A stretch of 56,293 nt of DNA from an uncultured Bacilli bacterium (lineage in GTDB: Bacteria > Bacillota_I > Bacilli_A > RF39 > UBA660), in the NCBI GenBank assembly GCA_910586865.1, contig CAJUIY010000006.1, positions 1 through 56,293 of the forward strand, written 5' to 3'. Below, piece after piece: positions 42,195 to 50,427 of the stretch. Position numbers and translations under genes: made by a program. Each line of letters begins with the position of its first letter. Within the stretch, counting starts at the first letter, position 1. The notes below the pieces were generated by a model. That model did no database searches and was not told the origin of the DNA. It saw only the letters and a program-made list of their open reading frames with translations.

Positions 42195-42979
42195 AAAAAA
42201 TAAGTGATTTAGATTTAACTAAGAAAAAATACATTATTTTTGATATGGATGGTACTCTAATTGATTCCATAGGAGTTTGGAATCATACGGACCAAAGATT
42301 GATAAAGGAATATGGTAAGGTAGAGATTCGTTTAGAAGAAATTCAAAAAGAAAGAGATGCTTTTCTTCACCGAATGGAAGATAGTGATATTTATGTGTCT
42401 TATTGTGATTATCTCATTAGGAAGTATCCTCTTTCTATCCGTAATTCGAAAGAACTTTTAAAGAGAAGATGGGATATCTCTGGAAAAATATTAGAAGAAG
42501 AGATGGATTTTAAAGAAGATGTGGTAGAGCTTATCTATCTCTTGAAAGAATTAGGGTTTACTCTTATTTTGGCGACCATGACGACACAAGTACAATTAGA
42601 TATTTACACGAAGAAAAATAAGAAAATGTTGAGCAAAATGAATCTTTCGGAAGTATTCGATTTCATTACTAGAAAAGAAGATGTCAAAAGAAAGAAACCA
42701 AATCCTGAGATTTATTTGACTATTATGGATCATTACCAGGCAAAAGCTTCTGAATGTCTGATTTTTGAAGACTCCTATACCGGTGTTTTAGCAAGTAAAC
42801 AAGCAGGAATAGAAGTAGTAAATATTTATGATTCGTATGCCGATGTTGAAAGGGAGAAGATTTATTCTATTACTGATTACCAGATTGATTGTTATAGAGA
42901 TTTTATTGACTTTGTGGAATCGGTATATCAAGTAACTCCTAAAAAAAGAAGGAAATGTTATGAAAAAACAAAAATTTGA
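42191..42979 (+). CDS. HAD-superfamily phosphatase
   Basis: A 262-residue HAD hydrolase with motif I DMDGTLIDS (about residues 18-26), motif II around TLILATMTT, and motif III/IV KKPNPEIYL and FEDSYTGVLAS. The helical cap lies between motifs I and II, as in the beta-phosphoglucomutase/phosphoglycolate class. A phosphorylated sugar or nucleotide is the likely substrate. Overlaps both neighbours (4 bp upstream, 20 bp downstream), so it is co-translated with the transglutaminase-like protein and the uracil-DNA glycosylase. Confidence 0.85.
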   Translation: MKKISDLDLTKKKYIIFDMDGTLIDSIGVWNHTDQRLIKEYGKVEIRLEEIQKERDAFLHRMEDSDIYVSYCDYLIRKYPLSIRNSKELLKRRWDISGKILEEEMDFKEDVVELIYLLKELGFTLILATMTTQVQLDIYTKKNKKMLSKMNLSEVFDFITRKEDVKRKKPNPEIYLTIMDHYQAKASECLIFEDSYTGVLASKQAGIEVVNIYDSYADVEREKIYSITDYQIDCYRDFIDFVESVYQVTPKKRRKCYEKTKI

Positions 42980-43661
42980 TGAATTAATCAAAGAGATGGG
43001 TGCTTGTTCTTTTTGTATGAATTTACAAAGTAGAGGTAGAGATAACTCTCTTTTTAATATTTATAAAGATTTTTCTTTTGCCAAAGAAATTCCCTCGATA
43101 TGGACGGATTGGTATCAGAGATTAGATGCTTCTATTTTTGTGATTGGTCAAGACTGGGGACCTTACTTGGATATGAAAGAGTTAAATAGTAGATATCAAC
43201 AAGAACCCACACCAGAAAACTGGAAAAAGTTAATCGAAGAAGAAAAAAGTCAAACCAAGAAAAGATTGACAAAATTTCTAGTAGAATCTTCGAATGGTAA
43301 AATAAGAGATATTAATTCTATCTACATTACGAATGCGATTATGTGTGCTAGAAAAGGAGAGAAATACCGTGGTGATGATATTAACTTGAAATATTCTACT
43401 CTTTGTTGTTCGAAATTCTTAAAAAAGCAAATTGAATTAGTAAAACCGAAAGTGATTGTTTCTTTGGGCTATTATCCTTTCTTATCTCTTTCTAAAATTT
43501 TTGATTTTGTCCTTCCTAAAACCTTAGCAGAATGTATCGAAAAATATCCAGTAATAGAAAAAGATAATTATGTGATTATTCCTCTTTATCACCCTGTTGC
43601 TCAAGTACCAAACGAAAAACAATTAGCGCAAGTATCAAAAATATGGGAATATTTGAAATAA
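42960..43661 (+). CDS. Uracil-DNA glycosylase superfamily protein, probably 4Fe-4S type
   Basis: A 233-residue protein that follows the family 4 UDG plan. CSFC (C16, C19) is near the N-terminus. Motif A GQDWGP (63-68) stands where family 1 has GQDPY and family 4 has GEAPG. Then comes YITNAIMCARKGEKYRGDD with a CC pair 19 residues later, giving four cluster-type Cys. PKVIVSLG follows, with the motif B-like YHPVAQVP near 215. It should recognise uracil (or another odd base) in DNA. The ATG at 42960 lies inside the HAD gene. It ends the operon; no paired terminator is clear. Confidence 0.75.
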   Translation: MKKQKFDELIKEMGACSFCMNLQSRGRDNSLFNIYKDFSFAKEIPSIWTDWYQRLDASIFVIGQDWGPYLDMKELNSRYQQEPTPENWKKLIEEEKSQTKKRLTKFLVESSNGKIRDINSIYITNAIMCARKGEKYRGDDINLKYSTLCCSKFLKKQIELVKPKVIVSLGYYPFLSLSKIFDFVLPKTLAECIEKYPVIEKDNYVIIPLYHPVAQVPNEKQLAQVSKIWEYLK

Positions 43662-43800
43662 ATGACATCAAAATAATACAAAAGTAACAAAAATTGGGAC
43701 TTTTCTTTAAATGCAACCGAAACGAGACAAAAAGCAATTAAAAATTGGTAGAGTGCAACCAGTAGAAAAGGTATGATGAATACGTGAAAGGAGAGAAAAT

Positions 43801-45315
43801 ATGAATTTAGCAGACAATTTAAAAAAAATAAGAAAGGAGCATCATCTATCCCAAGAACAGTTAGCAGAGAAATTAGGTGTATCTAGACAATCAGTATCGA
43901 AATGGGAATCCAATTTGGCTTATCCCGAGATGGATAAAGTTTTACAATTATGTAAATTATTTGATTTAAATATGGATGAATTACTAAACCAAGATATCAA
44001 AGAGGTTAGCGATAATAAACAAGCAAAGATAAATATCAATAAATACATTGATGATTTCTTAGAATATGTGACCAAAACCATTGATATGTTTACTAGTATG
44101 TCATGGAAAGAAAAACTAAAATGCTTATTGGAACAATTTGTTATTATTCTTTCTATGATTATTATCTTTGCAATTATTGGTTCTGTTTTTGATTCGATTC
44201 TTTGGAATTTAAGTGATGTTATATCCTCTAGGATTTTTGAACTTATTCTTTCTTTATTAAGAGTTATTTATCTGATTATTTGTTTTATCTTAGGAGTGAT
44301 TCTAGAATTACATATCTTTAAAGTGAGATATTTAGATTATTACACTATTATCAAAGAAGATAGTAAAAAGAAATCTCTAGAAAAAGAAGGAGAAGAAGCT
44401 TCTTCAAAAAATCTATCAAATGAGGAAGGAAAAATCGTCTACCAACAAAAAAGTCAAAAGATAATCATAAGAGATCCAAATCATGCTAGTTACAAATTTA
44501 TTGATGGGTTATTGAAATGCTTTCTACTTGGTATGAAAATAATGGTAGCTTTTCTTGCTTGTATAGCCTGTTTTTCTTTCATCTTCTTAGCCATCTGTCT
44601 TGTTTTATCGTTTCTATTTGTAAAAACAGGACTCACTTTTATTGGGACTATCTTAATCTTAATACCATCTATTATCATTAATCTAATTGTTCTAACGATT
44701 CTTTATCACTTTATTATTAGTAAAAAGAATAAGAAGATGAGATTAGCGATTTCCTTTGTAATATCTTTATTTATGATTGGAATCGGAACTGGGCTTATGT
44801 TTTTATCTTTTACTAACTATGATATAGAAGATGATGTAAATTCTAGTAGTTATATGGAAACAGAAAAAGTAATCCCAATGACTGATAATTTATACATACA
44901 TGATAATTATTATCCAATAGAATATGTAGAGTCTCCATTTAATGATTTAAAAATCTTGATAAGACATTCCAACTATTATCAGCCCGACATCTATCATCAT
45001 GATAATATGATTTCCTTCCATTTGAATACAAAGGATAGTAATAGAATGGATATGGTTCGTAAAATCATGGAAGATTTAAATGAAAAGAAATTAGTAAACT
45101 ATACTAATTATAAGATTACAATCTATACCTCAAAAGAAAATATGGAAAAATTAGAAGCCAATAAAATAACTTATCAACAACAGCAGGAGCAAAAAGAAAA
45201 AGAAAAATTATACGATGAAATTAATTCTTTACATGCGGAACTTTCTGAAAAAGAGATGGAAATTGATTCTTTAAAAAGTCAGTTAGATTTTTATGAAAGA
45301 GAAGAAGAAGAATAG
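43801..45315 (+). CDS. XRE-type HTH regulator with membrane domain and coiled coil
   Basis: A 504-residue protein. Residues 6-60 are an XRE helix-turn-helix (LSQEQLAEKLGVSRQSVSKWE). A linker and about six membrane helices follow (about 105-175, 235-345), then an extracytoplasmic domain (about 350-450) and a C-terminal coiled coil (about 455-504, SLHAELSEKEMEIDSLKSQL). A DNA-binding head joined to membrane helices suggests a one-component sensor that responds at the membrane. The gene has a good AAGGAGAG before the ATG and its own terminator, and sits directly downstream of the UDG operon, 139 bp away. Confidence 0.8.
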   Translation: MNLADNLKKIRKEHHLSQEQLAEKLGVSRQSVSKWESNLAYPEMDKVLQLCKLFDLNMDELLNQDIKEVSDNKQAKININKYIDDFLEYVTKTIDMFTSMSWKEKLKCLLEQFVIILSMIIIFAIIGSVFDSILWNLSDVISSRIFELILSLLRVIYLIICFILGVILELHIFKVRYLDYYTIIKEDSKKKSLEKEGEEASSKNLSNEEGKIVYQQKSQKIIIRDPNHASYKFIDGLLKCFLLGMKIMVAFLACIACFSFIFLAICLVLSFLFVKTGLTFIGTILILIPSIIINLIVLTILYHFIISKKNKKMRLAISFVISLFMIGIGTGLMFLSFTNYDIEDDVNSSSYMETEKVIPMTDNLYIHDNYYPIEYVESPFNDLKILIRHSNYYQPDIYHHDNMISFHLNTKDSNRMDMVRKIMEDLNEKKLVNYTNYKITIYTSKENMEKLEANKITYQQQQEQKEKEKLYDEINSLHAELSEKEMEIDSLKSQLDFYEREEEE

Positions 45316-45348
45316 AAAAGAGGATAGCTTTCGGGCTATTTTCTTTTT
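45315..45348 (+). terminator. Terminator after the XRE-membrane gene
   Basis: GAAAAGAGGATAGC pairs with GGGCTATTTTCTTTTT with a small interruption; T-run follows. Confidence 0.6.
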
Positions 45349-45405
45349 GAAAGACTTTTACTTTTTTATATCACTGTGGTAGAATAAATCACTGGTGAAT
45401 AGTGT

Positions 45406-46338
45406 ATGAAAAATAGAGTAAAAAGTATCCATTATCAGGAAGAATTCGAAAAATATAAAAGAGCAAGGATAAACTTAAAAAAAGAACAGTATCACTATAT
45501 AGAAAAAGAAAAAAGAAAACAAGGCGAAATAGAGGATTCCTATTTTATTATAGAGGAGAACCGTGATTTTGATTCTGTAGTTGTTTGTAAACCAAGAAAA
45601 GAAAAAGACATAGAACCATTTGAAAGAGTTATTGGTAATAGGTCTATTTTTCAAGATGATATAAAATCTCAAGAATTATCCTTCGAAGAAAAGATAATAG
45701 AATTAGAAGCAAGAAAGATGGTAACGTTTCAAGAAGAGTATGCAATGGCTGAAGAGGTTGACTTTTTTGAGAGGGAATGTTTCTTATATCATGGTTTACG
45801 TTATTATGATAGTAAGAAAAGGTTTGAAGAAGGAATGAAAAAACTAGAAGGAATCTTCGAGAAAGGACATATACTAGCAGGGAAGTATTTAGAAGGATAT
45901 TATCCATCTCTTGATAATTGTAATGAATTAGAATATGTTTCGTTAGCTAGCTATAGTGATAGTATCGAATTTAAAATCTTTGTTTTAGAAAATCTTTGTC
46001 TTTTAACACGACCTTCTTTGGATGCTTATCAAACCATTTATGTATCCTATGATATGTGGGAATTTATGAAGAAAAACCAAATAGAATTAAAAAATAGATA
46101 TAGTTATGCTCATAATGAATACCAAGTGAAAGATGCGATTTCTCTTACAGATGTAAAAGCAATTGGTATTCCGCTTTTTAATATTCAACTTTCAGAAGGG
46201 ATTGATATAGCAAAACACTATCAGCAACAAGTTATAGATTTGTTAAATCGATATGATGTTGATTTGCCAGTAGTAGATACTAGTTGTTATAATCAGGTTA
46301 TTTATCCAAGAAATTATTCAAAAAGATTAGTAAAATAA
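45406..46338 (+). CDS. Unknown protein, 310 aa
   Basis: No family recognised. The first third is charged and helical; from about 125 the chain holds YHGLRYYDSKKRFEEG, IFEKGHILAGKYL and LEYVSLASYSD. That order (Y-H-G, then I-F-x-x-G-x-I, then V-S-L) is reminiscent of the ADP-ribosyltransferase-like fold of RNA 2'-phosphotransferase or DarT-type proteins, but the match is weak and I would not annotate it so. Soluble, no signal. The ribosome binding site is poor (GGTG). It lies next to another unknown gene and may belong with the accessory region. Confidence 0.6.
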   Translation: MKNRVKSIHYQEEFEKYKRARINLKKEQYHYIEKEKRKQGEIEDSYFIIEENRDFDSVVVCKPRKEKDIEPFERVIGNRSIFQDDIKSQELSFEEKIIELEARKMVTFQEEYAMAEEVDFFERECFLYHGLRYYDSKKRFEEGMKKLEGIFEKGHILAGKYLEGYYPSLDNCNELEYVSLASYSDSIEFKIFVLENLCLLTRPSLDAYQTIYVSYDMWEFMKKNQIELKNRYSYAHNEYQVKDAISLTDVKAIGIPLFNIQLSEGIDIAKHYQQQVIDLLNRYDVDLPVVDTSCYNQVIYPRNYSKRLVK

Positions 46339-46412
46339 GAACGTAATGATATATTTCTTTGCAACAAGAAATAAAATGTGATATTGTGTAGATAGAGGAA
46401 AGGAATGATTTT

Positions 46413-46772
46413 ATGTTTCATTATACCGAAAGAGATTTATTTGACCGATGTGGTGTGAGAACTGTTTTTTATGATGGAAAAATAGCCGAATCTACTGGAA
46501 AATTTGCTTATGTTGGTGGTGAAGAAATTCCTCTGATAAAATTTCATCCTAGTGAGGAAGCTAAGTTTACAAGATACTTATGTTTAAGAACTTATCGTGG
46601 GTATATTCCAGTAGAAAGAATAGAAAGTTTTAAAGATATTTTTCATAAGAGAAATTATCTTCAGGATGCTACAGAGTGGATACTTCCTTATCATGAACAG
46701 TTTGCAAATGATGAGGATAAAGCGAAAGTAAAACAACTATCTCTAGCATTAGGAAGGCACTGGAAACAATAG
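46413..46772 (+). CDS. Unknown small protein, 119 aa
   Basis: A soluble 119-residue protein starting MFHYTERDLFDRCGVRTVF, with a good GAGGAAAGGA before the ATG. It has a compact beta-rich first half (YDGKIAEST, YVGGEEIPLIKF) and a helical C-terminus. No family recognised, no membrane helix. It lies 74 bp after the 310-residue unknown and may share its transcript. Confidence 0.6.
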   Translation: MFHYTERDLFDRCGVRTVFYDGKIAESTGKFAYVGGEEIPLIKFHPSEEAKFTRYLCLRTYRGYIPVERIESFKDIFHKRNYLQDATEWILPYHEQFANDEDKAKVKQLSLALGRHWKQ

Positions 46773-46989
46773 AAAATGGAAAGTATAAAAAAGAAGAGGA
46801 AAAGAAAAAATAAAACGTAATGGTTTTAAAAATAAGAGAATAAAGGAAAAGTGATTCTTGCCATACGTAAAGTTCTTCTTTTTATTGTACAAATGTAGAA
46901 AATCGATTGACAAATAGGTATTTTTTATGTATTATGTTGGTAAAGAAAGAGTAAATAGGATTTTGTAGTAAGAAAAAGGAGAAAGAAAA
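46773..46989. other. Intergenic region with a consensus promoter
   Basis: AT-rich; the promoter at 46907-46935 is the only feature I can support. Confidence 0.4.
46907..46935 (+). promoter_or_regulatory. Consensus promoter of the thioredoxin-like gene
   Basis: TTGACA (46907-46912), 17-bp spacer, TATTAT (46930-46935). Confidence 0.75.
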
Positions 46990-48006
46990 ATGAAAAAAAG
47001 TATTTATTTGATAGGGTTTGCAATCCTACTATCCATTTTTATGGTTCCAACTAGAACACTCGCACAAGACTTAGACTTAAGTAAGTATCATAGTGAGACT
47101 TTACAAGAGGCTTTTCAAAAGGAAAACATTACTTATGATTTTACAAATTACCAAGAAACGAATGATATGGTTCCCATTTATTTATTTCGTTTAGATGGAT
47201 GTGGTAATTGTAAAGGATTTCTAAATTTCGTTGCGAATGATTTATTAGTAAATCATAAAGAAAAGTTTAAGATTATAAGTTATGAGATGAAAAATTATCC
47301 AATTAATATTAATTTAAGAACCATAGTACAAAATTATTTAGGAGAGAGTGTTGGTGTAACACCTTATATCATTATTGGTAATAAAACCTTTAGTGGGTAT
47401 ATCGATAGTACCAAACAAGCAGAAATAAAGAATGCCATTGTTGATTTATATAATAGTGCAGATAAGTATGATGTATTTGAAGATATGCAAGATAATAAGA
47501 AAGTATTTTCGGATGCTGGTATCACTTTTACTAGTAAAAAAGGTATCGATAAAACGTATACTTTGAAAGCAGTAGAAGTAGATAAAAGTAATGTAAAATT
47601 AGATAATGATTATCAATATGTAACTGCTTATGATATCACTATGTATAATGGAACTACTATTGTTCCATTGAGTAATGGTTCTTTTGAAATTAAGATTCCC
47701 GTATCTACAAAATATGATAGGTATAAAGTTGGATATATAAAGAATGGAAATGTAGATGAGGTATTCGATGCTACTTATGATAATGGCTATGTTGTATTTA
47801 CAACGACTCACTTATCAGAATATGCAGTATATGGTATGAATCATAAAGATATGAATGCTACAGTTACAACAACGAATAATAATACAGTAAATGAGAAAAA
47901 TCCTAATACATTGGATAATATTCAAATTTATGGAATTTTACTAGGCTTAGGACTTCTATCTTCCATGGGAAGTTTACTAGTATTAAAGAAAAATAAAATG
48001 ATGTAA
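46990..48006 (+). CDS. Secreted thioredoxin-like protein with C-terminal sorting-type anchor
   Basis: A 338-residue protein with a signal peptide (residues 1-25, ending TRTLAQ). A thioredoxin-like domain follows, with LDGCGNCKGF (redox CxxC at about 71-74) and the cis-Pro-like VTPYIIIG. A beta-sandwich follows (about 170-285). The C-terminus has the layout of a sortase substrate: a NPNTLDN motif, a hydrophobic helix and a basic KKNKMM tail. The motif is not LPxTG, so a variant sortase would be needed; otherwise the helix simply anchors it. It probably handles disulfides at the cell surface. Confidence 0.75.
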   Translation: MKKSIYLIGFAILLSIFMVPTRTLAQDLDLSKYHSETLQEAFQKENITYDFTNYQETNDMVPIYLFRLDGCGNCKGFLNFVANDLLVNHKEKFKIISYEMKNYPININLRTIVQNYLGESVGVTPYIIIGNKTFSGYIDSTKQAEIKNAIVDLYNSADKYDVFEDMQDNKKVFSDAGITFTSKKGIDKTYTLKAVEVDKSNVKLDNDYQYVTAYDITMYNGTTIVPLSNGSFEIKIPVSTKYDRYKVGYIKNGNVDEVFDATYDNGYVVFTTTHLSEYAVYGMNHKDMNATVTTTNNNTVNEKNPNTLDNIQIYGILLGLGLLSSMGSLLVLKKNKMM

Positions 48007-48009
48007 AAT

Positions 48010-48044
48010 AAAAAAGAGTTCTGTTAGAAAGTGCAGAACTTTTT
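48010..48044 (+). terminator. Terminator of the thioredoxin-like gene
   Basis: AAAAAGAGTTCTG (48010-48023) pairs with CAGAACTTTTT (48034-48044) with a 2-nt bulge and further T's. Confidence 0.75.
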
Positions 48045-48136
48045 ATTTGTTACAAAAAATATAGGCTATTCTTTTGATATTGTTATCCTCTTTTACTAGT
48101 TTTGGTTCTTAGAGAACAGAAAAAGATTCAAATGAT

Positions 48137-48158
48137 AAAAAGCTCCTAGAGAGCTTTT
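48137..48158. terminator. Perfect hairpin at the end of the GH3 gene
   Basis: AAAAGCTC and GAGCTTTT with a 5-nt loop. It overlaps the last codon of the minus-strand GH3 gene and can act on both strands. Confidence 0.6.
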
Positions 48159-49524
48159 ATTTATGAATGTCGAACATCATACCTTTATAATATTTCCAAG
48201 CAATTACCCGAAAAGCTAATTTATTAATTAATTCTTCACTAATCGTATTATTATTAAGGGAATCTTTAATATCATTGATACTTTCTAAATAATCTGTTGT
48301 AATGACTAAATCATTTCCAGCTTGAAGAGCTTTGGTTGTTTTTCCAGCTATATTTTTAGTAGCACCCATATCTAAATCATCTGTCATAATGATACCTGTA
48401 AATCCTAAATCATTTCGAAGTAAGTTATGAACACTAGAAGATAAAGAGGCAGGGTTACTGTTATCAATGGCATCTACTGTATTATGACTTACTAAGACCG
48501 CTTCTGCTCCCACATTAATTCCTTCTTTAAATGGAGGTAAATCATTTTTTACAATATCATCATACCCTCTAGTATCGGATACAGTACCATTATGAGTATC
48601 AGCATTATCGCCATAACCAGGGAAATGTTTTAATGTATAAGAGACTCCAAGACCTTTACTAGCTTCAATTACTGTTTTTGCATATTCCTTTGTTTTTTCG
48701 GTATCCTCTTTTAAAGTTCTATCATACATATAACTACTAGAAGAAGTGGCGACATCGACAACTGGTGCTAAATTAAGATTTATTCCTAAATTATTTAATG
48801 TATTACTTTTTGAAATCGTATCTTCTTTAATCTTGTTAAAACCACCAGCTTGGTATAATTCACTAGAGGATTTATATTTTTCACTGACTAATTGATTGTT
48901 ACTGCTGATACGAACTACTTTTCCACCTTCTTCATCTACTGCTGTTAAAATAGGAATATTGGCTACTTCTTGTAAATCTTTCATCATCTTTTTTACTTCT
49001 GTTTCACTTTTATCTTTAAAATCTTTTTCAAAGAATACATATCCTCCAAATTGATGTTTTTTTAACTGTTCTTTTTGATTGCTATCAGGAAATCTTACTA
49101 ATAAAAGTTGGGATATTTTTTCCTCTAAAGAAAGTGTTTTTAATTTGTTATATGCCAAAATATAATAATCTTTAAAGATTCCATTATCTAAATAACTATC
49201 TGGAATCCCATTTTCATCAAAAACTTCTTCTGTTTTGGAATAATCTACTACTTTACAGGTTTGTTTACTATTACTTCTTGAAAGCAAGCCAGTATATTCC
49301 ACCACTACTTTATTTCCAACTTCAATATCATCACTATCCATATCAAAGGTATAGATAACATTATTTTTATCTTGGACGGTTAGTTTGTTTTTCTCTTTTG
49401 CTAAAACATTCGTTGTAATGTTTTTGGTGGTTATTTTTTCTTCTTTTTTTACTTTCAATAGAATAAGAATGACACTCAAAAGTATGATTAGAATGGCTAT
49501 CATGATCCATAATTTTTTATTCAC
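48157..49524 (-). CDS. GH3 beta-N-acetylhexosaminidase-like, membrane-anchored
   Basis: A 455-residue protein. An N-terminal membrane helix (about 5-23) is followed by a small beta domain (about 35-95), then a GH3 barrel of NagZ type: AVDEEGGKVVRI, APVVDV, LKHFPGYGD with the THNG His of the NagZ His-Asp loop, and the nucleophile Asp in MTDDLDMGA. It should release GlcNAc from muropeptides or surface polysaccharides outside the cell. NagZ is cytoplasmic in Gram-negatives, but extracellular anchored forms are usual in Bacillota. It is followed by the M23 peptidase gene in the opposite gene order and same strand, with a terminator between. Confidence 0.88.
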   Translation of the reverse strand: MNKKLWIMIAILIILLSVILILLKVKKEEKITTKNITTNVLAKEKNKLTVQDKNNVIYTFDMDSDDIEVGNKVVVEYTGLLSRSNSKQTCKVVDYSKTEEVFDENGIPDSYLDNGIFKDYYILAYNKLKTLSLEEKISQLLLVRFPDSNQKEQLKKHQFGGYVFFEKDFKDKSETEVKKMMKDLQEVANIPILTAVDEEGGKVVRISSNNQLVSEKYKSSSELYQAGGFNKIKEDTISKSNTLNNLGINLNLAPVVDVATSSSSYMYDRTLKEDTEKTKEYAKTVIEASKGLGVSYTLKHFPGYGDNADTHNGTVSDTRGYDDIVKNDLPPFKEGINVGAEAVLVSHNTVDAIDNSNPASLSSSVHNLLRNDLGFTGIIMTDDLDMGATKNIAGKTTKALQAGNDLVITTDYLESINDIKDSLNNNTISEELINKLAFRVIAWKYYKGMMFDIHK

Positions 49525-49610
49525 ATTTCTTCACCCATTATCATTATATTGGATATCTATTTTATTTATGAATGGAATATATATAATATTAGTTTAGGAT
49601 TTTTATAGAA

Positions 49611-49637
49611 AAAAAACCACTTCAGTATGTGGTTTTT
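49611..49637 (-). terminator. Terminator of the M23 gene
   Basis: AAAAACCAC (49637-49629 on the minus strand) pairs with GTGGTTTTT, then T's. It sits 8 bp after the M23 stop codon. Confidence 0.75.
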
Positions 49638-49644
49638 GTCTTGA

Positions 49645-50265
49645 TTAATAAAAACTAAATGGATTAAAGGTTGCACCACCTCGATAAGGGTATCCATTCC
49701 AAACAGAGTAGTGTAGATGAACACCTGTTGCACGACCCGTTCTACCCATAATACCAATCACTTGTCCTTTCTCTACTCTTTGTCCTTCGTTTACTAATTT
49801 TTGGGATAGGTGAGCATACATTGTATAATATCCATTATCTTGACGTAATACTAGGTAATTACCATTATCCCATTTCCAACTATTGGTAACGATAACACCA
49901 CTAGAGGCAGCATAAATATTATAATCTCCATTTCTTGGTACAATGTCAATAGCGGCATGACCTCTACTATAAGATGTGGTGATATAATAGCTAGAAGCAG
50001 TAGGCCAAGCCCAAGAGGTATCTACTTGGTAAGCAACATCAGAAGCGGTAGGTTGATTATTTTCTTCCTTTTTTTCTTCATAATCCATATTCACTTCTGA
50101 AATATTAAGATTTAAGCTATTGCTAAGTAATACATTAGAGATAGTGGCCTTCAATTCTAAAATAATACCTGTAGAAATCAAAATAACGCCACATAAAAGA
50201 TTAGTACCAATTAATTTATATCGATTTTTCGTATTTTTCTTTCTTTTCCCATTCTTATTTTTCAT
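49645..50265 (-). CDS. M23 (LytM-type) peptidase, membrane-anchored
   Basis: A 206-residue protein with a basic N-terminus, one membrane helix (about 20-42), a linker, and the M23 domain (about 95-206). Zinc ligands are visible: His and Asp in GHAAIDI, and the second His of HLHYS. YAHLS supplies the conserved catalytic-side His. It cuts cross-bridges or activates other hydrolases in peptidoglycan. It has AATGGGGAGATT before the ATG. It is divergent from the inorganic pyrophosphatase gene. Confidence 0.9.
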   Translation of the reverse strand: MKNKNGKRKKNTKNRYKLIGTNLLCGVILISTGIILELKATISNVLLSNSLNLNISEVNMDYEEKKEENNQPTASDVAYQVDTSWAWPTASSYYITTSYSRGHAAIDIVPRNGDYNIYAASSGVIVTNSWKWDNGNYLVLRQDNGYYTMYAHLSQKLVNEGQRVEKGQVIGIMGRTGRATGVHLHYSVWNGYPYRGGATFNPFSFY

Positions 50266-50427
50266 GATAATCTCCCCGTTTGTAGCATATTATACATCAA
50301 AGGCCTTGATTTGTAAAGAAAAAACGTATTTTTTTTAGTAAATTTACGAATCCATTTATAGATAAAATTTACTTTTTTTTCTTCCTATTATATGATATAC
50401 TTTAGTAAGTAGAAAGAAGGAATAAAT

